Translations under genes and position numbers: made by a program
Shown: positions 34,902-45,530 of the stretch, piece after piece
Layout: every line of letters begins with the position of its first letter
How positions within the stretch are numbered: position 1 is the stretch's first letter
Source of the DNA: Actinorhabdospora filicis
Lineage (GTDB): Bacteria > Actinomycetota > Actinomycetes > Mycobacteriales > Micromonosporaceae
Direction of reading: 5' to 3'
Length of the DNA: 64,000 nucleotides
NCBI RefSeq assembly: GCF_030269765.1
Contig: NZ_BSTX01000002.1
Coordinates: forward strand, 124,001 to 188,000
Notes under the pieces: model-generated
What the model saw: the letters and a program-made list of their open reading frames with translations, nothing else
Databases searched by the model: none
What the model was told of the DNA's origin: nothing

Positions 34902-35247
34902 CTACTGCTCGTCGAGCGGGTAGGGCCTGTCGGGATGGATCGCCAGCCAGAAGTCGCGCAGATCCATGTCGACGATGTCGGCCTGATCGTCGTCGAGGCC
35001 GCCGTTGTAGCAAATGCCCCAGGTGCGCGGGGTGAACGCGCCCGCCCTCAGGGCCTCTTCGAACTCCTCGGGAAACCACGACATCGCCGGCTGCGTGACC
35101 GCGTAGGCAAGCTGCTCGACTCCGACGTTCGATCCGGGGGTGCCCGCCCCGCTCCAGCAGGTCGGCTACCAAGTCCCTGCGCTGCGAGCGCAGCACCGGC
35201 GAACTGGCGAAGGCTGTCCGGCCGGAGGGTCTATGGCTGCGGCTCAT
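34902..35247 (-). pseudogene. Frameshifted fifth ORF of the Qat operon
   Basis: The frame from ATG 35247 gives MSRSHRPSGRTAFASSPVLR and on to DLVADLLERGG, then degenerates into Arg-rich text. A neighbouring frame, open from 35165 to a stop at 34902, gives NVGVEQLAYAVTQPAMSWF and continues as natural sequence to PDRPYPLDEQ, but has no start of its own before an internal ATG at 35084. A one-base slip in the G/C run at 35130-35156 would join them into a protein of about 115 residues. The ATG overlaps the qatD stop (ATGA), so it belonged to the operon. No family recognised. Sequencing error is possible. Confidence 0.6.
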
Positions 35248-36008
35248 GAGGCCGCCAGTGTCACCCGTGCTTGTCGTGGCAGCAACATGCCGCACCGAGT
35301 GTTACGGATGAGTTCGCCGAGATTCCGCCAGGTGGTCTGTCGAATCTTCTCTGGGGTCAGCTGATGAATCTGCGCCAGAGCCAGTTCGACATCACCTACT
35401 CTTCCTGGCCGTCGGCCATCGCCGCCAGATCGATCTCCGAAGGGATGGTCCGTCTCTGGCAAGACCCGATCAAGTGGTATCCGTGAAACCAGATTATGTT
35501 GTCGTAGCATGGCGGCATTGACCGAGAAGAAGCAGTCACGATCAACTGCCCGTCGGGTCTGCGCGGGGCTACCCAGCCACCAGTGCAACACGGCGCCATG
35601 GATTGGCCACTCGTCGAGACAATCGAGCACGTCATCGATTGCTGCGTAACTGTGGATGCTTGTTATCCGTGGGCTCGCTTGCAACACACTCAAAACTGCG
35701 GCAAACGTTGCTCGTTGCATCTCCATAGGGACGCGTGACTTGCCGTCCAGCCCTACCTCGCTGACATATGGCGTGCTGGTGCTGAGGGAGGCGAAGCGGT
35801 CGGTCTCGAAGGCCTTCTGGGCACCAACGAGGCCGGGATGACACCCGACGCCCCACACTGTCCACGCATCGCGGCGCCGTAGGGCACCTTCCGCCTCGTC
35901 AAGTGAACGTGTGGCGGCGAAGACCAACGCTCCTAGGTTTGTCAGGTCACTGGCCGGGATATCGGCCTCGATGTGGGCATGCATATCGATCTGAGGAAGA
36001 CGACTCAT
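35244..36008 (-). CDS. qatD: QatD, TatD-like nuclease of the Qat system
   Basis: 254-residue TIM-barrel metal hydrolase of the TatD DNase family. Metal ligands are visible: DMHAHIE (His10 and His12), the Glu in VSEVGLDG, His in SIHSY, and Asp in ETDHPFG near 200. The start overlaps the qatC stop by four bases. In Qat systems the TatD-like protein is required for phage defence; the DNA target is not settled. The normal housekeeping TatD sits elsewhere (with metG and rsmA), so this copy belongs to the defence operon. Confidence 0.9.
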   Translation of the reverse strand: MSRLPQIDMHAHIEADIPASDLTNLGALVFAATRSLDEAEGALRRRDAWTVWGVGCHPGLVGAQKAFETDRFASLSTSTPYVSEVGLDGKSRVPMEMQRATFAAVLSVLQASPRITSIHSYAAIDDVLDCLDEWPIHGAVLHWWLGSPAQTRRAVDRDCFFSVNAAMLRQHNLVSRIPLDRVLPETDHPFGDRSGGDGRRPGRVGDVELALAQIHQLTPEKIRQTTWRNLGELIRNTRCGMLLPRQARVTLAAS

Positions 36009-37300
36009 GGGTAGAGGCTCCGAAGTTCGTTGATCCCGCGCTGGCACAGGTCGAGCGCGTCCCGAAGCCGAAGGCTTTGCGGCAGGCTGAGAGCCGCGAG
36101 GTCTCGCGTCTTCACTCCGCGACGCATGAAGTTGCGTACCTGTTGCTCGACCGACTTACTCTCGAGCCACTTCTGGACCGCCGCGTCGGTGCTCGGTGCG
36201 ATGTAGTTTGTGGCATCTGTAACGCCCGAGGCAGTGAACGACGCCCGTCGGAGAACGCAGCCGAAGCAGACGCCGCACGGAGTCATTGTAGAGATGTGGT
36301 GGGTCCGCTGGCCGGTCAAGCCGCAAGAATGAGTCGCGCTGAGGAATGCCGAGGCTTGCTTTGCACCCACAAGGTCGACGACCTTTTGGTACATCTCGCC
36401 CTTCGTGGTTGTCTTGAATGGGTTCTCGATTGTTGAATGCGCGCCCACCGCCGTCAGTACTTCAGAGAGGCTATCGAGGAAGGCCGGGTGTGTGGTGCGG
36501 GTCGACAGGCTGCCGAGGCGCTCTGGGCCGAGCGGAGGGTTGATCGATGCGAAGCCGTTCTCTGGAATCCAGAGGGGCACGCCGTAGATCGAGGCCACGG
36601 CCAGCCCGAGTGCTATGAACACAAGTGACCGAGAGCGGCTGGTGGGCTCTGTTGGATATGTACTCTCATCGATGCGCTTCTCACGGCGCCCGAGATGAAC
36701 GACGACATGCTGCTGGCCTGGGCCTGGGACTAGCCGCTCAATCTCAGCGGCGACGTGCTGCTGGATCGGTGCCAGCAGGGTGTTGCTGAAGTGCGAGAGC
36801 AGGATGTGTTGTTCGTTCCTCGCGAGTTGCGATCGAGAGTGCAAACCGCCCACTGCGGAGTCCGCACCACCGCTGAGCAGCACAACGCGCTTCGGTGAGG
36901 TGGTCGGGTCTGGCAGTCGTACAGCTTCGGTGGGGGCCTTGGTCTTGGTGAATGTGAGTGTCCAGCGGTCGCCGCTAAGGAAGCCGATAGCAAGCTCCAG
37001 CTGCCCAGCGACCGCTTGCCAGGTTGAGGGCTCTGAGACGGGGATCATCAACTCAAACGCGCGCTGATTCCAGTTCGACCCACCGCCTTCGCGCATGACG
37101 GACCGATCGGCTGCGAACACCGTCAACGCGATCCGGGTGAAGTCAACGTTGAGTGGTGCCACATCGCCGAGGGCGCCAAGGCTCGGTCCGATACCCGGTG
37201 TAAAGGATGATCGCTGGTCAGTCAGCCAGTAAAAGGACTCGGTTGCCTCCTCGTGCGAGGCATCGTCCGGAGCGGCCAGGCGAAGCGTGAACCGTGGCAT
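36005..37300 (-). CDS. qatC: QatC, QueC-like PP-loop enzyme of the Qat system
   Basis: 431-residue protein. An N-terminal region of about 135 residues specific to defence QueC proteins precedes a PP-loop ATP pyrophosphatase domain with LLSGGADSAVG (141-151). A zinc site is formed by Cys326, Cys342, Cys345 and Cys348 (ATHSC and PCGVCFGC), as in QueC, the 7-cyano-7-deazaguanine synthase. ATG overlaps the qatB stop by one base. As I recall, recent work links defence QueC-like enzymes to deazaguanine-type modification of a partner protein; that is not provable here. Confidence 0.92.
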   Translation of the reverse strand: MPRFTLRLAAPDDASHEEATESFYWLTDQRSSFTPGIGPSLGALGDVAPLNVDFTRIALTVFAADRSVMREGGGSNWNQRAFELMIPVSEPSTWQAVAGQLELAIGFLSGDRWTLTFTKTKAPTEAVRLPDPTTSPKRVVLLSGGADSAVGGLHSRSQLARNEQHILLSHFSNTLLAPIQQHVAAEIERLVPGPGQQHVVVHLGRREKRIDESTYPTEPTSRSRSLVFIALGLAVASIYGVPLWIPENGFASINPPLGPERLGSLSTRTTHPAFLDSLSEVLTAVGAHSTIENPFKTTTKGEMYQKVVDLVGAKQASAFLSATHSCGLTGQRTHHISTMTPCGVCFGCVLRRASFTASGVTDATNYIAPSTDAAVQKWLESKSVEQQVRNFMRRGVKTRDLAALSLPQSLRLRDALDLCQRGINELRSLYP

Positions 37301-38088
37301 CAGCCAGTACCTCCGACAATGTGGCGAAGCGTCTCGATACCTGCCTCGATGGCGTTGCCGAGCTCATCCTCGGAAGTGCCATCGACTGACAAGGTTGCCT
37401 GAGCGGCGATTGCTTCGGCCGCGTCACGAATATCACTCTCGGTGATGTAGGCATGACTAGAGCTGTTCACCTGGTCACCGGACTCGACGAGTAGAGCTTC
37501 AGCGATGATGGTCGCGATCGTCTGTCGCACGATCTCCACAGGGGAGGGTGGGATGCCATCGCGCTCCTGCTCCATCACCCACTCCGCCACCTCGGCGGCG
37601 ACCCGGCGCTGCTCGTGATCCTCAATCGTGCTGTCCGGTACCGAACATGCCATGTCGACGATACGGCGAAGTACCTCGAACTCATCACCAAGCCCGCAGA
37701 GTTCGTTGTAGTCCAGCCCAAGACGTTGGAGGGTTGCGGCGTCACCCGCGCGGTAGGCATAGGCAGCTGCTGCCGCCCGCCCTGCGGTGCGAGCCGAGGC
37801 AGCAGCCGACCGCTGCGGCCCACCGCCGCCCCTCTCCCCTGTGCCTCTGTCACGTGAGGCGGATCCACTTCCGCCGCTAGGGCCATCGCTACCGCCGCCT
37901 GACGCCGGGTGGGGGCGAATCAGGTTAATGATTCGTCGCAGATCGTTGGGATCGAGCGGTGACCGCTCGCCACTGGACTTCCTGTCGTCGTGATCTCCGG
38001 CCAGGTCGCTCAGGTAGTCGCCGATGGCGTCTCGGATCGCCTTGCCGTCCTTGCCGCCGCTACCCGAGTAGGCTCCACTGGTTCCCAT
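37300..38088 (-). CDS. qatB: QatB, Qat system component of unknown fold
   Basis: 262-residue protein with the N-terminus MGTSGAYSGSGG typical of QatB, a disordered Gly/Ser-rich stretch (about 62-95), an Ala-rich helix (96-115), then a helical domain rich in acidic residues (SVPDSTIEDHEQRRVAAEVA). Removal of Met would expose Gly2, which may be the site acted on by QatC. Its stop and start overlap both neighbours by one base. No catalytic motif is visible. Confidence 0.88.
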   Translation of the reverse strand: MGTSGAYSGSGGKDGKAIRDAIGDYLSDLAGDHDDRKSSGERSPLDPNDLRRIINLIRPHPASGGGSDGPSGGSGSASRDRGTGERGGGGPQRSAAASARTAGRAAAAAYAYRAGDAATLQRLGLDYNELCGLGDEFEVLRRIVDMACSVPDSTIEDHEQRRVAAEVAEWVMEQERDGIPPSPVEIVRQTIATIIAEALLVESGDQVNSSSHAYITESDIRDAAEAIAAQATLSVDGTSEDELGNAIEAGIETLRHIVGGTG

Positions 38089-39989
38089 CAGGAGCCTCCT
38101 CGTTGCTTGATCTTACTCTCGATGGCACGCTTGACCGCCCCCTCCCGAACCTTCTCCTTCCAGGTCGTAAGAACGCTCCAGATCTTCGCGGGCTCGTCGG
38201 ACTTGAACTGCATTGGTGTGGCAATCGTGATCTCGCTTGGGGGAAGCATTAGCAGGGCATCTCGTGCGTCGGAATCTGCTTCGGGTTGGCAGTGGAGGAT
38301 GCGGAAGATCGCATTCACGCCTGCCTTCTGTTTGGAGGGCTGGTCGCGCAGTGTTCGTCCAATGTGACGCAACAAGTCGGCAGTGTCGCCTGCTCCTAGT
38401 TTCTCTAGCTCCCCGTCAGTCACCGAAGCACTTTCGCGCTTGGAGTCAGACAGCAGGTTGGCGGCGATGTCGCGAAGTCGTTCGGGCAGACTCTCATCGA
38501 TCAGTGTCACGCCAGCGAAGCCGGCAGCGAGCGTCAAGTACGGGGAGAGGTCTAGCCCTCGCAGCGGTGGTACCAGTTTGGCCCAGCGCACCATGGCTTG
38601 CGTGAACTGTCCTGACGTTGTTGCCGCTGTGGGGGGCTCAAGTGTGCGTCGTCCACCTCGTCGAGGTCGGGCAGTGGAGTCACCGTTATCAGTATCGTCA
38701 GAATTCGTGGGTGGATCAGCGTCGGGCGCTGTGTCCGTGGGGGCAGGTCGCCCTGCCTCATCTTCAAGGCGATCCAGCTGATTCCGCATCTCGCCCTTGG
38801 CGAACCAGCCGAGCAGGAGTTTGAACTCCGGCTTCATCAGGGCCTCGAGGGTCATTAGCTTCGCTACGACACTCGGATCGAGCGTGATGCCACGGCGTGA
38901 TGCCACGGACTGACGAACGCGTAGATCATTAAGGAACCGTTTGATGTAACGCGGGTTGCCGCTCAGCTTCTCGTACAGCAGCGGTGTCAATCGGGAAGCG
39001 AAGGCTAGCTCGTCCTCCATGGCGAGACCGTCGATCGCGCCGATGTCGTCAACAGTCCCACCATCTCGGCGGATCTGGACGCACCGGTCGATGAGCGCGG
39101 AGAGGTGCTCCGCCGCGGCAGTTGCCTGAAGCTGCAACAGCAAGAGATAGGCCTGTGTGTCGAAGTGACTGAGGGCAGGCAGCGGGATGGTCGTCTGGAC
39201 GATCTTATGCAGGTAGAGCGTTGCTGGGTCGTGCTGGTCAAGGTCGCTCTCGTCGGACCTCCTGGTTGTTGCGAACCGAGTTCGGATGGCGTCGGCGACC
39301 CGTTCCTCGTCGGCGGCGATGACGAACGACATCTTCGGGACAGCGAGGAACAACCGCATCGCTTCGAGGCTCTCGACCACAGTCGCCGGCAAACACCGAT
39401 CAAGGTCATCAACGAGGACGACCACAGCCTGGACATGCTTCAGATCATCGGATTGCATGAGTTCGGCGAACTCGTCACGGAAGGCATCAAGGCCACGGAC
39501 TGAGTCCTCATCGCCTGCCTTCGGCTTGACGAGCTCGACAAGCTTGTCGAAGGAGGGGATCTGCAGTGTGAGCGAGGAAGTGGCTGCCAGTTTGATGGCT
39601 TTCGCCCAGTCGATGCGTTTTACCAGGCGACCCAGCAGCTTCTTCGCTTTGTCGGTCTTGGTCTCCGACCGGTCAACTTCATCAGCGAGTGCCCCAAGGA
39701 CCTCCGCGATGAGGCTCTCCTTGGCGCCCGTGGCGGGGTCATAGCGCCAGGGGTCAGTCTGGATGATCAGAACTTTGCTGCTCGGCGTGCCACGCTGCTC
39801 AAGTTCCTCGGCAACCAGGCCAAGCACGGTCGTCTTGCCGCTTCCCCAGCTCCCGGACAAGCCAAGAGCGACAGGGTCAAGTGCCTCGTCAAGTAGGGCG
39901 TCGGCGACTGTCTTTGCAACAGCGTCGAATGACAACAGGTCGACCCGCGCCGGATCGTCCGACCAGAGTGCGAGGTTTGGCTCGGTCAC
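38088..39989 (-). CDS. qatA: QatA, KAP-family P-loop ATPase of the Qat system
   Basis: 633-residue STAND-like KAP NTPase. Walker A GSWGSGKTT is at 46-54, the QTDPWRYD segment near 77, and Walker B VVVLVDDLDRC at 189-199. A helical region between (about 100-165) replaces the membrane hairpin of classic KAP proteins and a low-complexity Asp/Pro linker lies near 410-440. GTG 39989 is preceded by GGGGGA; an upstream TTG at 40001 is the alternative. First gene of qatABCD. It probably senses infection and drives the system by ATP hydrolysis. Confidence 0.92.
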   Translation of the reverse strand: MTEPNLALWSDDPARVDLLSFDAVAKTVADALLDEALDPVALGLSGSWGSGKTTVLGLVAEELEQRGTPSSKVLIIQTDPWRYDPATGAKESLIAEVLGALADEVDRSETKTDKAKKLLGRLVKRIDWAKAIKLAATSSLTLQIPSFDKLVELVKPKAGDEDSVRGLDAFRDEFAELMQSDDLKHVQAVVVLVDDLDRCLPATVVESLEAMRLFLAVPKMSFVIAADEERVADAIRTRFATTRRSDESDLDQHDPATLYLHKIVQTTIPLPALSHFDTQAYLLLLQLQATAAAEHLSALIDRCVQIRRDGGTVDDIGAIDGLAMEDELAFASRLTPLLYEKLSGNPRYIKRFLNDLRVRQSVASRRGITLDPSVVAKLMTLEALMKPEFKLLLGWFAKGEMRNQLDRLEDEAGRPAPTDTAPDADPPTNSDDTDNGDSTARPRRGGRRTLEPPTAATTSGQFTQAMVRWAKLVPPLRGLDLSPYLTLAAGFAGVTLIDESLPERLRDIAANLLSDSKRESASVTDGELEKLGAGDTADLLRHIGRTLRDQPSKQKAGVNAIFRILHCQPEADSDARDALLMLPPSEITIATPMQFKSDEPAKIWSVLTTWKEKVREGAVKRAIESKIKQRGGS

Positions 39990-40665
39990 GAGGTCCCCCA
40001 AACGAGAGCTGGTGCACGCTCATCCGCGCCTTGCGGGCCTACCTGGTCCGGGCGGAGCTACCTTCTGCAACCCTAGCTGTGTGGTCCGACACCTCATTGC
40101 TGGATGTCGACCGTGACTCAACTAGGAGGGGCCGCTCTCCTCACTGCGACTGGCTTGTGCCGAGCTGGAACCTGCTCTTGACTGGCTCTCGCGTGGCTTC
40201 CGAACAACAGAGGTCGCCTCTGCACTCGGAAGCGATGCTTTCTGTCTGCGAGGGTGTCGGAGGGAGTTTGAAGCCGCCAGCCATCGGAAGTGCCCTTTGA
40301 GATTGGCCTGGCGTTCCGGCGAGATTGCCAGGGCCTTTCAGGCTGGTCCTTGACCGCCCATGACGGCTGTGTTGTGGCCAGGCGTGACGACCATGAGGTC
40401 GACGTCGTGTAGCGACTTGATAGCGGCGGATCTAGTCAGGCCGGGCTCGAAGGTCTTGCAGGGCATCGGGTGGTCATTGGGCAGGGTGGCGTCGGCGGGC
40501 CGTGGCTGGCGGAGGTATGAGCATCGTTGGGCTGGTCAATGGGGTGGACACCTTTCGTAGTCGTGACGACCATCGCTATGGGCATGCAGGATCGTCTATC
40601 TCCCTGAGTGTGGGGTCGGGATGTAAAGCTCGCAGCTGGCGCGATATCCATCTGCGCCACCTCGG
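39990..40665. other. Gene-free low-GC stretch upstream of qatA
   Basis: About 675 bases with no supported coding region. The short frames present lack ribosome sites and codon bias. A minus-strand stretch near 40350-40500 reads as plausible protein (PCKTFEPGLTRSAAIKSLHD) but is broken upstream, so it may be a decayed gene. The qat promoter must lie at the left end; I cannot place it confidently. Confidence 0.4.
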
Positions 40666-42747
<2,082 letters not shown>

Positions 42748-42752
42748 GGGCC

Positions 42753-43286
42753 ATGTCGCTGCCGCACGCCATCCTCACCGCCCTGCTGGAGAAGCCGTCC
42801 TCGGGGCTGGAGCTGACGCGCCGCTTCGACAAGTCGATCGGGTTCTTCTGGCCGGCGACCCACCAGCAGATCTACCGGGAGCTGGGCCGCCTGGAGGAGG
42901 CCGCGCTCATTCGCGCCCTGCCGGGGCCGCCCGCGCGCGGCCGCCGCCGGGAGTACGAGGTCCTGGACGCCGGTCGCGCGGCCCTGCGCGACTGGGTCGC
43001 GGCCAGTGAGGACCCCCGGCCGGTGCGGGAGCCGCTGATGCTGCGGCTGCGCGCGGCGGCCGTCGTCGGCTCCGAGGGTCTCGCCGAGGAGCTGCGGCGG
43101 CACCGTCAGCTGCACGCCGAGCGCCTGGCCGCCTACCGCGACATCGAGGCGCGCGACTTCCCCGACCCGGCGGGCGCGCCCGAGGGCGTGCGGCTCCAGC
43201 ACGCGATCCTGGCCGCCGGGATCGGCATGGAGGAGTTCTGGATCGGCTGGCTAACGGGCGTGCTGGGCACGCTCGGCGAGGACTAG
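42753..43286 (+). CDS. PadR-family regulator
   Basis: 177-residue PadR protein. The winged HTH begins SLPHAILTALLEKPSSGLEL and contains FFWPATHQQIYRELGRLEEA; the C-terminal helices (about 95-175) are the Vir_act_alpha_C dimerisation region. It follows the flavoenzyme gene by five bases and probably autoregulates the operon through the inverted repeat at 40666-40685. Confidence 0.92.
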   Translation: MSLPHAILTALLEKPSSGLELTRRFDKSIGFFWPATHQQIYRELGRLEEAALIRALPGPPARGRRREYEVLDAGRAALRDWVAASEDPRPVREPLMLRLRAAAVVGSEGLAEELRRHRQLHAERLAAYRDIEARDFPDPAGAPEGVRLQHAILAAGIGMEEFWIGWLTGVLGTLGED

Positions 43287-44023
43287 TCGCGGGGTGGGAA
43301 CAGCTCCCACCGTCCCTTGCCGACGATCTCGACGACGCCGTCGACGACCGTGATCGCGGTGTCATCGTCGATGGCGTACGTCGGCGCCGGGATGTGGGCC
43401 GCCCACCGCTCGGCGTTGACGCGGGAGGCGTCGGGGTGGCCGGGGTTTTCGAAGTGCGGGATCACCGCGAAGTCGGTCAGGCCCGCGCCGTGTGCGGTGA
43501 CCAGGATGCGGTCGACGTCGCCGTCGGGTGTGGAGAAGACGATGTCCTGCGAGGACAGCGGCTCGTCGGCGCCGTGGGGCGGCTCGCGGTAGGTCTCGGC
43601 GAAGGTGGCCGCGGCGGCGATGCTTCCGGCGCTCACGCCGACGTAGACGGCCTCGGGACGCAGGTCGGGCAGCAGGGCGGCCAGGCCGGAGCGGCGCATC
43701 CACCCGGCGAGGAACATCGGGTCGCCGCCGCAGAACAGCAGCGCGTCGGCCTCGCGGACCGCCGCCGTCCACGTCGCCTCATCGATGCTCGGCAGCGCGG
43801 TCAGGTCCAGGACGCCCAGGGACCGCCAGCCGAGCGCGCCCAGGCGTGAGCGGTCGCGGCCGGCTATCGCCCGCCAGGCCATGCCGGGCCCACCGGTGAA
43901 GGGCAGGAGGGCGGTGGGGACGATGAGCGCGCTCGATTCCCCGATCGGTTTGCCCAGCAGCTCCACCAGCGCGCCCTCGATGGCGTCGCCGGTGATCCCC
44001 GACGACGTCAGCAGTGCTCTCAT
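43283..44023 (-). CDS. Peptidase S51 (dipeptidase E / cyanophycinase-like)
   Basis: 246-residue class-I-glutamine-amidotransferase-like serine peptidase. The nucleophile elbow is YVGVSAGSIAAA (Ser about 132); the family segments FCGGDPMFLAGWM and VIPHFENPGH, with a candidate catalytic His, are present. Such enzymes cleave Asp-X dipeptides. The stop overlaps the PadR stop in a convergent arrangement. Confidence 0.88.
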   Translation of the reverse strand: MRALLTSSGITGDAIEGALVELLGKPIGESSALIVPTALLPFTGGPGMAWRAIAGRDRSRLGALGWRSLGVLDLTALPSIDEATWTAAVREADALLFCGGDPMFLAGWMRRSGLAALLPDLRPEAVYVGVSAGSIAAAATFAETYREPPHGADEPLSSQDIVFSTPDGDVDRILVTAHGAGLTDFAVIPHFENPGHPDASRVNAERWAAHIPAPTYAIDDDTAITVVDGVVEIVGKGRWELFPPRD

Positions 44024-44139
44024 CGGCCCAACCTCCCGTGACGAGACCTCCCGACACCGTAGAACGCGGGTACGACACGAACCGTCGATCGCGCATAAAC
44101 CGGATGCGGATGATCGCGGGATGGTGTGAGATCGCGCCC

Positions 44140-45006
44140 ATGTCGATTGTTCTGAGCACCCCCACCGTCACCGAGCTCGACGCCGCCGTCGCGGCCTTGC
44201 GCGAGTGGCAGTACGAGGGGGCGCCGATGCAGCTGCACCCCGGTGACCTCGGCTGGTTCGGGAAGACCGGTGCGGAGGTGACGGCCGCGGCGGTGAGGAC
44301 CTGGAGCCGCGACGGCCGCATCATCGCCCTCGCCCTGCTCGACATGCCCGTCCTCCTGCGCATGACGATGGCCCCCGACGTCCGTCAGGACGAAGAGCTC
44401 GCCGCGCGGCTCGTCGCCGACTTCGGCGACCCCGAGCGGGGGGTCCTGCCCGCCGAAGAGGTCTGGGTGGAGGCCCCGATCGACGCGCTGCTCCAGACCC
44501 GGCTCGCCGAGGCCGGCTGGCACGAGGACGAGAAGTGGACGCCGCTGCGCCGCGACCTCACCGACCCGGTCGAGGACCCCGGCCTGCGCATCGAGGTCGT
44601 CGGCCCCGAGCTGGCGGAGGTGCGCGCGGCCGTGCAGCGCTCGGCCTTCGGCAGCACGATGATGACCGCCGAGCTGTGGCACACCATGGCCGCCTCGAAG
44701 GCCTACGCCGACGCGCGCTGCCTTATCGCCTACGACGGCGATGACGCGGTGGCGATGGTGACGGTGTGGTCGGCGGGTCCGGGCAAGCCCGGCCTGCTGG
44801 AGCCGATGGGCGTCCACGCCGACCACCGTGGACGCGGTCACGCCCGCGCGATCACCCGCGCCGCGGCCGCCGCGCTGCGGGAGATGGGCGCGTCCAGCGC
44901 GCTCGTGGGCGCCCAGAGCTCCAACGTGGGTGCGGTGGCCGCGTATCAGTCGGGTGGTTTCGAGGCGCGCCCGGAGATCCGCGACATGCGCCGCGACGCC
45001 CTCTAG
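44140..45006 (+). CDS. GNAT N-acetyltransferase
   Basis: 288-residue acetyltransferase with two GNAT-like halves; the C-terminal half holds the acetyl-CoA site: LLEPMGVHADHRGRGHARAI, then SSALVGAQSSNVGAVAAYQS. The N-terminal half (about 1-140) is degenerate. Acceptor unknown. No ribosome site is clear before the ATG. Confidence 0.88.
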   Translation: MSIVLSTPTVTELDAAVAALREWQYEGAPMQLHPGDLGWFGKTGAEVTAAAVRTWSRDGRIIALALLDMPVLLRMTMAPDVRQDEELAARLVADFGDPERGVLPAEEVWVEAPIDALLQTRLAEAGWHEDEKWTPLRRDLTDPVEDPGLRIEVVGPELAEVRAAVQRSAFGSTMMTAELWHTMAASKAYADARCLIAYDGDDAVAMVTVWSAGPGKPGLLEPMGVHADHRGRGHARAITRAAAAALREMGASSALVGAQSSNVGAVAAYQSGGFEARPEIRDMRRDAL

Positions 45007-45018
45007 GCCGCACGCCGG

Positions 45019-45044
45019 GCCGGTGTCCGCGCGCGGACACCGGC
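45019..45044. terminator. Bidirectional terminator (26-bp perfect palindrome)
   Basis: A complete 26-base palindrome, arms 45019-45030 and 45033-45044, separates two convergent acetyltransferase genes and ends at the base before the second gene's stop. Confidence 0.85.
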
Positions 45045-45509
45045 TCACAGGACGAGCTTCATCCGCGGGGCCGAGGTCAGGGTGAAGCCGAGCCGGTCGT
45101 AGAGGCGCTGCCCTTCGGGTGTGGCGCTCAGGTCGAGGCGGTCGGCGTCGATGGACCGCGCCCACTCGATCACGTCGAGGACGAGTGCGCGCCCGTGTCC
45201 TTTGCCGCGGTGCTCGGGCAGGGTGATGACGTTGGCCAGCCGCACCGCGCGTCCCCTGGGGCTCTGCGGGTTGGGCACGCCGAGTTCGAGGGTGCCGATC
45301 GCGGTGGCCACGATCTCGCCGCCGGCCTCGATGAGCGGCAGGCGCACGTTGCCCGGATCGCCGACGGAGCGGGTGAACCACTCGGCCGCGTGCGTCCGCC
45401 ACGGCCCGCCCGCCTCGTCCTCGTCGAACAGCAGGGACCAGAGGTGCAGGACCGCGTCGCGGTCACGAGTGGTCGCCGCCCGCAGCGGGCCAAGATCGTT
45501 CGTCGTCAC
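45045..45509 (-). CDS. GNAT N-acetyltransferase
   Basis: 154-residue single-domain GNAT. The acetyl-CoA loop is ITLPEHRGKGHGRAL, preceded by AVRLANV and followed by LSATPEGQRLYDRLGF. Acceptor unknown. Same strand as, and 21 bases downstream of, the phosphotransferase, so both may share a transcript. Confidence 0.9.
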   Translation of the reverse strand: MTTNDLGPLRAATTRDRDAVLHLWSLLFDEDEAGGPWRTHAAEWFTRSVGDPGNVRLPLIEAGGEIVATAIGTLELGVPNPQSPRGRAVRLANVITLPEHRGKGHGRALVLDVIEWARSIDADRLDLSATPEGQRLYDRLGFTLTSAPRMKLVL

Positions 45510-45530
45510 GGCGCGATCCTCGCACGTGCC

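Noticed and set aside
34657..35295. Single 212-codon minus-strand protein overlapping the EF-hand gene
   Set aside because: After the first 35 codons it becomes arginine-rich shadow of other frames and runs antisense into the EF-hand gene; the frameshift reading explains the region better.
35244..36008. Housekeeping TatD DNase
   Set aside because: It overlaps qatC, shares the island's composition and lacks the usual metG/rsmA context, so it is QatD.
40436..40660. Minus-strand 74-codon open frame in the island's right arm
   Set aside because: No ribosome site, proline/serine/threonine-heavy composition and no recognisable motif; not supported as a gene.
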